DNA of 11,402 nt from Chloroflexota bacterium (GTDB taxonomy: Bacteria > Chloroflexota > Anaerolineae > UBA3071), in the NCBI GenBank assembly GCA_014383605.1, contig JACNHM010000278.1, positions 1-11,402 of the forward strand. Reading direction: 5' to 3'. Within the stretch, counting starts at the first letter, position 1; each line of letters begins with the position of its first letter. The translations under genes were made by a program, and so were the position numbers. Of this stretch, positions 1 through 4,990 are shown in pieces. The notes below the pieces were generated by a model. That model did not search any database, was not told the DNA's origin, and worked only from the letters and a program-made list of their open reading frames with translations.

Positions 1-2
1 GC

Positions 3-1541
3 CTGGCCAATGGGCAGGGCGGCACACTCCTGGTAGGCGTGGAGGATGATGGGACCGTGACCGGTCTTCACACCAAACACCGAACCCATCCAGGCGCGTT
101 GGCTGCCTTTGTCGCCAGCCGGACTGTACCGCCGTTATCGGTTGAGACGGCCTTCGTAGACCTCTCCGAGGGAACCACGGCTGTGATCGTCGTACCTGCC
201 GCCCGCCAGCCGGTGGCGACGAGCGACGGCAAAGCACTCACTCGCTACATTGACACCCACGGCCAGCCCGGCTGTCGTCCTCTTTACCCTTACGAACTGG
301 ACAGTTGGCGAGCGGATCGGGGACTGGTTGATCTGTCGGCGTTGCTGGTGCCGGACGCTACCTGGGACAGTCTGGATCCGCTAGAGTTCGTCCGCCTGCG
401 CCGGATGGTAGAGGAAAATCCAGGCGACAGGGCGCTGCTCACGTTATCGGACCGGGAGATTGCCAGCGCCCTGGGACTGACCCGCTCCGAAGGGGACCAC
501 CCGCGGCCGACCCTGGCCGGATTGCTGTTGGTGGGCAAAGAGCCCGCCCTGAAGGACTATGTGCCTGCGCACGAGGTCGCCCTCCAAGTACTGCATGGCA
601 CCGACGTGGCCATGAACGAGTTTCGCCGCTGGCCACTGCTGCGTATCCACGAGTGGCTGATGCAGGCCATCGGGGTGCGCAACGAGGAGCAGGAATTGAT
701 GATAGGCGGCATGCGCATCGGCGTGCCGCTCTACGACCGGGCAGGGGTACGCGAGGCCATCAACAATGCTCTCATCCACCGCGACTATAGCCGGCTGGGC
801 GCCATCCATGTGCAACTGCGCGACCGCCACGTACGGGTGAGCAACCCAGGCGGCTTCGTGGAGGGGGTCAGGCCGGACAACCTGCTGATCACCGAGCCGC
901 GCCCGCGCAACCCGCGTCTGGCCGACGCCTTCAAGCGGGCGGGCCTGGTAGAGCGCACCGGACGGGGCGTGGAGACCATCTACCGGGGGCAGTTGCGCAA
1001 CGGCCGGCGGCCACCGGATTATACGCTGAGCACCGTTGCCAGCGTGAGCGTCATCCTGCCCAGCGGTCCGGCCGACTTGGACTTTGTGCTGCTAGCTGTG
1101 CAAGCAAGCCGGCGGCTGGGGCGGGCGTTGGAGGTAGACGAACTGCTGGCCCTGTGGCAAGCCCGGCGAGAAGGTGCGACGACGGCCCAGGCGTTGGCAC
1201 CTGCGCTGCAACGCAGTGCGGCCCACGCTGCTGACGTACTGGTGGAACTGGCGCAGGCCGGGCTACTGCAGGCTACACAGGACCTCTACCGCCTGTCGCC
1301 GGAGGTGTACCGGCAGGCCGGTCTTGAACCGGCGACAGTCTCCCCTGAGGAGACCATCCTGGCCCACGTGCAGGCACACGGACGCATCACTCGACGCGAG
1401 GCGATGGCACTGTGTCAGGTCAGTGAACGCCAAGCCACCTATTTGTTGCGAAAACTCACCGACCGGGGAGAGCTGAGACGGCAGGGGAGTGGACGCGGAA
1501 CCGTATACACCCAACATGAAACGAGCGAAACAGACAAATAA
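3..1541 (+). CDS. AlbA_2/Schlafen-type ATP-binding transcriptional regulator, 5' truncated
   Basis: The frame is already open at the window edge. The first residues, LANGQGGTLLVGVEDDG, match the conserved core of the AlbA_2 (formerly AAA_4, Schlafen-like) domain, so the true start lies upstream; the GTG at 39 is internal. Residue numbers here count from that GTG. The middle carries a RecG-C-like HATPase_c_4 fold: an N-box at 238-250 (REAINNALIHRDY), a VSNPGGF box at 267-273, an RNPRLADAF segment, and GLVERTGRGVE near 302-312. The C-terminus (about 438-493, ETILAHVQ to GRGTVYTQ) looks like a winged helix with SERQATYLLRKL as recognition helix. The family is annotated as ATP-binding putative transcriptional regulators and is common in defence islands. 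The protein probably binds DNA in the cytoplasm. Its target is unknown; it may control its own locus or the downstream genes. Family call is firm, role is inferred. Confidence 0.85.
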   Translation: MANGQGGTLLVGVEDDGTVTGLHTKHRTHPGALAAFVASRTVPPLSVETAFVDLSEGTTAVIVVPAARQPVATSDGKALTRYIDTHGQPGCRPLYPYELDSWRADRGLVDLSALLVPDATWDSLDPLEFVRLRRMVEENPGDRALLTLSDREIASALGLTRSEGDHPRPTLAGLLLVGKEPALKDYVPAHEVALQVLHGTDVAMNEFRRWPLLRIHEWLMQAIGVRNEEQELMIGGMRIGVPLYDRAGVREAINNALIHRDYSRLGAIHVQLRDRHVRVSNPGGFVEGVRPDNLLITEPRPRNPRLADAFKRAGLVERTGRGVETIYRGQLRNGRRPPDYTLSTVASVSVILPSGPADLDFVLLAVQASRRLGRALEVDELLALWQARREGATTAQALAPALQRSAAHAADVLVELAQAGLLQATQDLYRLSPEVYRQAGLEPATVSPEETILAHVQAHGRITRREAMALCQVSERQATYLLRKLTDRGELRRQGSGRGTVYTQHETSETDK

Positions 1542-1572
1542 ACAAACACTGTCCGATTCTTTGTCCGTTTTT
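1528..1572 (+). terminator. Weak inverted repeat with T-run at the end of the regulator gene
   Basis: AAACAGACAAA (1528-1538) pairs with TTTGTCCGTTT (1560-1570) over 11 bp with one mismatch. The loop of 21 nt contains the TAA stop, and five T residues end the structure (1568-1572). The stem is AT-rich, so a terminator would be weak. Inside, TGTCCG occurs twice, 12 bp apart (1550 and 1562), so the site could instead be an operator. Confidence 0.35.
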
Positions 1573-1661
1573 AGAGTCAGGAGATAGCCAAGTGGCCCAA
1601 GTGGAGCTTACCGGCTCGTCACCGACACGCCGAACAAGAAGGATGAATAAACAATGCGCGC

Positions 1662-1717
1662 GCGCATTTCTGTGCGCATTTGAGAAATGCACTGATGCTC
1701 TCTGAGCACGCATTTCT
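1662..1717. repeat. Cluster of GCATTT(CT) half-sites in direct and inverted orientation
   Basis: GCATTTCT occurs at 1664-1671 and 1710-1717, and its reverse complement AGAAATGC at 1683-1690. A further GCATTT at 1676-1681 forms a perfect 6-bp palindrome with AAATGC at 1685-1690 around a 3-nt spacer. GCGCATTT is also directly repeated 12 bp apart (1662 and 1674). The cluster covers the possible starts of the next gene (TTG 1680, ATG 1695). It could be an operator array or an mRNA hairpin that masks the start. The arrangement is seen directly; the function is inferred. Confidence 0.5.
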
Positions 1718-2156
1718 GCGCCAGCGACTCGCTCTGGTCGAGCATGGGTTGGCGAGTCCAGATAAGGAGTTTGTCTACGTTGGCAAAGGGCGAGCCCGCT
1801 ATCGGACGGAGCCTTCGAGCAAACGAGATGTCACGCGCGAACGGGAGGCGCGCCTATTGCGCAAGCTGCTGACGCGAACCCGCGAAGGCCAGGTATTGAC
1901 GACACTAAAAGCATGGCGTCGCCAGTTGGGGGAGTTCCTGACGGAGCATCGCCAGCGTTACAAAGAGATGCAAGAGGCGTACGATGCCTGGTGGCGACTT
2001 CCACCGTATCAGCGAGAAAGGGTGCCGCAACCTCCAAGGCCGCCTTCGCCTCGGCACATTGATCGAGATGGTGTGCCTTGGATCGTTGACGATCGTTTCC
2101 TGGTCTTACTCGACGACCTCATCGAGCGATTGCAGAAGTGGATCGAGGAGGCATAA
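1695..2156 (+). CDS. Hypothetical charged protein of about 153 residues
   Basis: I do not recognise this protein. The frame has no stop from 1647 to 2156. Possible starts are TTG 1680 (158 residues) and ATG 1695 (153 residues). I chose ATG 1695, but no clear ribosome-binding site marks either. The product is highly charged, with many Arg, Glu and Lys residues. A basic segment rich in ER and LLRK motifs (about 45-70) is likely helical. Next come a Trp/Tyr-rich stretch (DAWWRLPPYQRERV), a proline-rich linker (PQPPRPPSP), and a C-terminal amphipathic helix ending LLDDLIERLQKWIEEA. No signal peptide or membrane segment is visible. It lies just upstream of a BrxC remnant, so it may belonged to an older defence module. 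It could also be a truncated gene, because the ORF opens inside a repeat cluster without a good start. Confidence 0.5.
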   Translation: MLSEHAFLRQRLALVEHGLASPDKEFVYVGKGRARYRTEPSSKRDVTREREARLLRKLLTRTREGQVLTTLKAWRRQLGEFLTEHRQRYKEMQEAYDAWWRLPPYQRERVPQPPRPPSPRHIDRDGVPWIVDDRFLVLLDDLIERLQKWIEEA

Positions 2157-2185
2157 CGGACTCCCGCAGTTTAGCAGCACGTTAA

Positions 2186-2443
2186 GAGCAATGGAGCAAT
2201 GGATTCGGTGTCTGGATCTCGGGCTTCTTTGGGTCTGGCAAGTCGTCCTTTGCCAAGAACCTGGCCTACATCCTGGCCAATCGCCCGATGCTGGGTCACC
2301 CGGCGGCGCAGCTCTTCATCCAGCAGTTGCAGGAGCAGTCGCCAGGCGCTCCGCTGGTTGGGCGTATCGCCGACCTGGTGAACTTCATCATCACGCGCTT
2401 CGACTCCCACACTCCACTTGGTCTTTTCCTTACTCCAGATTAG
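2186..2443 (+). pseudogene. brxC: BrxC-type BREX P-loop ATPase fragment
   Basis: This open stretch runs from just after a TAA (2183-2185) to a TAG (2441-2443). It reads NGFGVWISGFFGSGKSSFAK, then NLAYILANRPMLGHPAAQLF, and stays family-like to about 2406 (LVNFIITRFDSHT). The GFFGSGKSSFAK Walker A and the surrounding sequence match the N-terminal region of BrxC, the large P-loop protein of BREX phage-defence systems. BrxC is normally about 1200 residues; only about 75 family-like residues remain and no start codon with a ribosome-binding site is seen. After the DSHT motif the frame runs into low-complexity pyrimidine-rich sequence and stops. This is a decayed remnant and cannot be a working ATPase. 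A frameshift upstream is possible, since residues before the P-loop in the next frame also look coding. Confidence 0.75.
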
Positions 2444-2458
2444 CCTTTTCCTTGCTCC
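2423..2458. repeat. Imperfect 14-bp direct repeat in a pyrimidine tract
   Basis: CTTTTCCTTACTCC (2423-2436) and CTTTTCCTTGCTCC (2445-2458) differ at one base and are spaced with a 22-bp period. They lie in a strongly pyrimidine-biased strand (about 2415-2500). Function unknown; they may be a recombination scar. Confidence 0.5.
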
Positions 2459-2520
2459 CCTAGCCGTTCTCTTACACGACTATTATCCTTCTCCTTATGC
2501 AAAATCAGGGGTTTTCCCTA

Positions 2521-2549
2521 TTGCACTTTGATCAACTATTTGGTATAAT
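2521..2549 (+). promoter_or_regulatory. Sigma70-like promoter with perfect -10 box
   Basis: A perfect TATAAT (2544-2549) sits 17 bp after TTGCAC (2521-2526), which matches the first three bases of the -35 consensus. Transcription would start near 2556. It is the best promoter-like sequence I see and lies in the AT-rich junction upstream of the five-gene operon. It could drive the operon, a small RNA, or both. Confidence 0.6.
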
Positions 2550-2555
2550 TATGAT

Positions 2556-2690
2556 AGATGAAAAAGGGATTACCGAGTCACGCCCCTGGTAATCCCAACA
2601 CCTACCCCTGAACGGCCCATGAGATAGGCTTGGTGAGATTGTGGCACAAAGCCGCTTCCTGGGCAAGTGGAGGCGGCTTCTTTTGTCTTT
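2556..2690 (+). ncRNA. Candidate small RNA or structured operon leader
   Basis: Immediately after the promoter-like sequence, GGGATTACC (2566-2574) and GGTAATCCC (2588-2596) form a perfect 9-bp hairpin with a 13-nt loop. A single-stranded-looking stretch follows, then a GC-rich hairpin with a T-rich tail (2649-2690). Promoter, hairpin and terminator together fit a transcript of about 135 nt. I could not match it to 6S RNA, SRP RNA, tmRNA or a known riboswitch by eye. It may instead be the 5' leader of the operon with an attenuator. Confidence 0.35.
2649..2690 (+). terminator. Rho-independent-like terminator or attenuator
   Basis: AAGCCGCTTCC (2649-2659) pairs with GGAGGCGGCTT (2669-2679) in an 11-bp stem with one G-U pair and a 9-nt loop. 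It is followed by CTTTTGTCTTT. An A-rich flank on the left could let it work on both strands. It overlaps the start of the recombinase fragment and lies between the promoter and the operon, so it could act as an attenuator. Confidence 0.5.
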
Positions 2691-2858
2691 GACGCCCATG
2701 TTTTGCGTCATATCTCTGCTGTCCATCACCAAGTCCGAGGCACAGATCTCAAGACCATCCAGGAGACAATGGGGCACACTGATCTTTCAACTACGGCAAT
2801 CTACGTCTCACTTGCCCAAAAAGCTCAGCGCGGAGCTCTACAGGAACATGGCCTATGA
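2667..2858 (+). pseudogene. Tyrosine recombinase (integrase) C-terminal fragment
   Basis: The translated stretch ends in the catalytic core of a tyrosine recombinase. HVLRH corresponds to the HxLRH box, followed by GTDLKTIQETMGHTDLSTT and AIYVSLA. These give the second histidine (MGH) and the nucleophile tyrosine (AIY) of the XerC/D and phage integrase family. Only about 60 residues remain; the N-terminal DNA-binding half and the first catalytic arginine region are missing. The segment after HVLRH is also unusual (ISAVHHQVR where TFATHLL-like residues are expected). Its TGA overlaps the ATG of the next gene as ATGA. It points to a mobile element that once bordered this site, and is too short to act on its own. 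Confidence 0.75.
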
Positions 2859-3601
2859 GTGTTTCTCTGCACGCCCAACCAAACCCTAGCGATATCAAAA
2901 CCTTTGCCTGTGTTGTCGCAAATGCCTTAGTCCGCGCGGAAGCTGGGGGCCGGCTCCCGCCTCGATTCACACGCTCGGGGCCCCAGCTCTGGGCCGCCTT
3001 TCGCAACGAACTGACCGACACCGATCTTCTCGACCTGGCCATTCGGGACCTTGCAGTTGCCATGCCTCAATTCTTTCTGCTAAATCAGATGTGGCCCGAA
3101 GCATCGGGGGACGAGTTGCGGTCAATCTCCCCGACCGAGACCGCTGAATACATTGCTCAAGCCATAGCCCAAGCGGATCAGCCGAAGGAAGCCTACTTGC
3201 AGACCCAGGCGCAGGCCTTGAGCATCAGGTTGCCTTCAACGGAGAGCCTGAATATCTTGCCCCATCTTGAAGCCCACTACCACGTCTTGGAACTAACCGG
3301 CACCGGGGGTTGGCTGGCGTATACCTTAACCTCCCATCCCGATGCGACTGTCTACTACTGGGAGAACTTCACCATCGCCTGTGCGACCTGGCAGGAATTG
3401 CTCCTCGCTGGGCTGATCGCTTTCGAGCTAGGCGCTCCGGCCCGGCGGGAGCTGCGAATCATCTGTGATCCCACATTGGCTAGAGTACTAGAGGGTGATG
3501 TCGCTTTTGATTTGATTATCGGTATCAGAGAGGAGAACCAGAGCCGAGCTGAGGCTCTGCTCTCATTCCTCAAACCCGAAGGGCAGGTTGTGCTGCTATG
3601 A
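2855..3601 (+). CDS. Degenerate class I SAM-methyltransferase-fold protein, first gene of the BREX-like operon
   Basis: The protein has 248 residues and no signal peptide or membrane segment. AGGA at 2842-2845 lies 9 nt before the ATG. Residues 1-60 form an unrecognised, probably helical domain, with PPRFTRSGPQLW and AMPQFFLLNQMWP as its most distinctive stretches. Residues 144-248 follow the order of a Rossmann methyltransferase: VLELTGTGGWLA as the glycine-rich loop (144-155), FDLIIG (218-223) where the catalytic-motif strand falls, and a final LKPEGQVVLL strand (239-248). No DPPY/NPPY motif follows FDLIIG (it reads IREE), so adenine or cytosine DNA methylation is doubtful. Its ATGA overlap with the next gene indicates coupled translation. 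It may be a non-catalytic partner protein of the defence complex. Fold is inferred from motifs; function unknown. Confidence 0.55.
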   Translation: MSVSLHAQPNPSDIKTFACVVANALVRAEAGGRLPPRFTRSGPQLWAAFRNELTDTDLLDLAIRDLAVAMPQFFLLNQMWPEASGDELRSISPTETAEYIAQAIAQADQPKEAYLQTQAQALSIRLPSTESLNILPHLEAHYHVLELTGTGGWLAYTLTSHPDATVYYWENFTIACATWQELLLAGLIAFELGAPARRELRIICDPTLARVLEGDVAFDLIIGIREENQSRAEALLSFLKPEGQVVLL

Positions 3602-4449
3602 GTGAACTCATCAATGCCATCGCTACCGATCATCTTTACGGCCCCCTGACGAAGAGCATTGACATTGAGCAGACTTGTATGCTCTTGAACTTGGCCTACG
3701 AGTTGGGCTCCGTGTCCGCCTTCAAGGAAGAGGGGTTGACTCGCTTGCCCCAGACCTCGCGGGTTCGGCGCCAGGAGGTGGTACGGCTCACATTGCGCAA
3801 GTTCCTGGCCACTGATGATGACCGGATTGTGGTTACCCCTTTCTTGCGAGTGATGGTCGATCCGAAAGTTGAGCCGACCCTGAAGCGGGAGTTGCTGTAC
3901 GTGTATTATCTGCGCAGCACCCCATTGGCCTGGGATGCGGTGGCCGAAGTGGTGCTGCCTCGCGCAGAGGTAGCCAACTCCTCCCTGGCCCAGCGTAGCG
4001 ATTGGGAAATCAGGATTGAGGACTGGAACGCCTTCTTGGAGCGCAGACTTCGATCTTACACGAAGACGACCTTCTCCCGGACGCGACGACACCTGACTGC
4101 CCACCTGACCAAGTTCGGTGTCTTGGAATCCGAGCGGGTGGAGGGCAATGCCATCGCTAAGCGCTTCTACGCTCGCTTCACCGAGCCGGATCCCAGGGCT
4201 TTTCTGTTTGGCCTGGCCGCCGAGTTTCATGATCACGGTTGGACATCGCGGTCTCTGGAGTGGGTAGTAGCGCATTCTTGGACTCGGATCAGCTTTTGCA
4301 CGCAGGCGGCCTACACCCGCTTCGCGGTGGAGCAGGGGGAGCGATGGGGATTGGTGATCCGTGAATACTTTGGCAGTCAGCCCCAGGTGACGTTGAAGGG
4401 GCCGGATCCCGTGGAAACGTTATCACAGTTTATCTTATCAGAAGGCTAA
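3598..4449 (+). CDS. BrxA-like helical winged-helix protein
   Basis: The 283-residue product overlaps the previous gene by 4 bp (ATGA). It is predicted soluble and mostly helical. Its order of elements resembles BrxA (DUF1819): an N-terminal helical bundle (about 25-75) rich in RRQEVVRLTLRKFL; a middle stretch reading LKRELLYVYYLRSTPLAWDA; a WNAFLERRL segment; then a winged-helix-like part at about 150-180 (SYTKTTFSRTRRHLTAHLTKFGVLES). The C-terminal half (FYARFTEPDPRAFLFGLAAE onward) is helical and unassigned. BrxA is a small DNA-binding protein of BREX loci, usually about 200 residues, so this one is longer. The operon context with a PglY ATPase supports the link, but the call rests on pattern likeness only. 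Another unnamed helical defence protein is possible. Confidence 0.45.
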   Translation: MSELINAIATDHLYGPLTKSIDIEQTCMLLNLAYELGSVSAFKEEGLTRLPQTSRVRRQEVVRLTLRKFLATDDDRIVVTPFLRVMVDPKVEPTLKRELLYVYYLRSTPLAWDAVAEVVLPRAEVANSSLAQRSDWEIRIEDWNAFLERRLRSYTKTTFSRTRRHLTAHLTKFGVLESERVEGNAIAKRFYARFTEPDPRAFLFGLAAEFHDHGWTSRSLEWVVAHSWTRISFCTQAAYTRFAVEQGERWGLVIREYFGSQPQVTLKGPDPVETLSQFILSEG

Positions 4450-4477
4450 CAACGAAGTAAGAGCACCCGGGGGCGAG

Positions 4478-4984
4478 ATGGCGAGTAGCCGGTTGACACA
4501 GGCAGAAATGGTTGCCCAATTGCAGGCCAGGGCCAAACGCACGGATCGGTACAACCTGATCCTCGTTGCTATGCCTCTTGCTACCGCTCACCGGGATGCC
4601 GAGGAATTGGCCCAGGCCCTCGACGCCAAGTACGTTGACTTCGACCGAGAACTCATCGCCCGGATGGAAGCTGATGATTGGGACTATCATGTGGAAGTCG
4701 AGCGGGCCGGCGACTTGAGCGAAGGTCGACGGTTGGCTGAGGCCTTGATACAGGATATCGCCAACCGCCTGGATCGTGAGCGGCCCACGGTGATTGGGAA
4801 TTGCAGCCTGGTAGTGCGTTACCAGGTGGATCTGGCGGCTGAGTTGCTACCAGCCTCCAGCCGGGGATTGTGTGTCATCTGCGCCGGCGGCAGGGTACTG
4901 GATGACGCTCTCTGCGTGCATGGCACCTTCAAGTTCGTTGGCGCGGGAATTGTACCAGCGCTGGAAGTAGTAGAGGACAACTGA
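4478..4984 (+). CDS. Small BrxF-like protein lacking a Walker A motif
   Basis: This is a 168-residue soluble protein starting 28 nt after the BrxA-like gene, with a G-rich stretch (GGGGGCGAG) just before the ATG. Residues 26-56 read as a strand (NLILVAMP), a helix (DAEELAQALDA) and a second strand (KYVDFDRELIARM). Residues 99-136 give two more strands (RPTVIGNCSLVV and RGLCVICAGG). This order resembles BrxF, the small P-loop protein of type 3 BREX. Where a GxxGxGKT loop should sit, however, the sequence is AMPLATAHRD, so nucleotide binding is unlikely. It may be a degenerate regulatory or scaffold partner of the large ATPase. It ends 6 nt before the STAND gene. The BrxF comparison is tentative; an unrelated Rossmann-like protein is possible. 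Confidence 0.4.
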   Translation: MASSRLTQAEMVAQLQARAKRTDRYNLILVAMPLATAHRDAEELAQALDAKYVDFDRELIARMEADDWDYHVEVERAGDLSEGRRLAEALIQDIANRLDRERPTVIGNCSLVVRYQVDLAAELLPASSRGLCVICAGGRVLDDALCVHGTFKFVGAGIVPALEVVEDN

Positions 4985-4990
4985 TCAAGA

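Larger units (their letters stand above)
2157..2854. other. Gene-poor junction holding BrxC and integrase debris
   Basis: About 700 bp between the small hypothetical gene and the operon contain no intact gene. The content, left to right, is a P-loop ATPase fragment, a pyrimidine-rich tract with a short direct repeat, a strong promoter-like sequence, two hairpins and the C-terminal end of a tyrosine recombinase. The part from about 2420 to 2560 is clearly more AT- and pyrimidine-rich than the flanking genes. The pattern suggests a site where modules were inserted and lost. Confidence 0.7.

Noticed and set aside
1643..1703. Mini-ORFs starting at ATG 1643 and ATG 1654 before the orphan gene
   Set aside because: They encode 20 and 9 residues only. 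AAGAAGGA precedes them but spacing is poor, and the sequence is dominated by the GCATTT repeats; a leader peptide cannot be supported.
1984..2463. Plus-strand ORF of 159 codons over the BrxC remnant
   Set aside because: It overlaps the orphan gene and the remnant in another frame; its product has no family-like motif, while the other frame reads a clear P-loop.
2566..2690. Possible c-di-GMP riboswitch
   Set aside because: A CAAAGCC-like stretch recalled the class I motif, but the flanking conserved stems and bases are absent.
3355..4275. Long minus-strand ORF of 306 codons
   Set aside because: It lies opposite two well-packed plus-strand genes with overlapping start and stop codons, and its translation shows no family motif.
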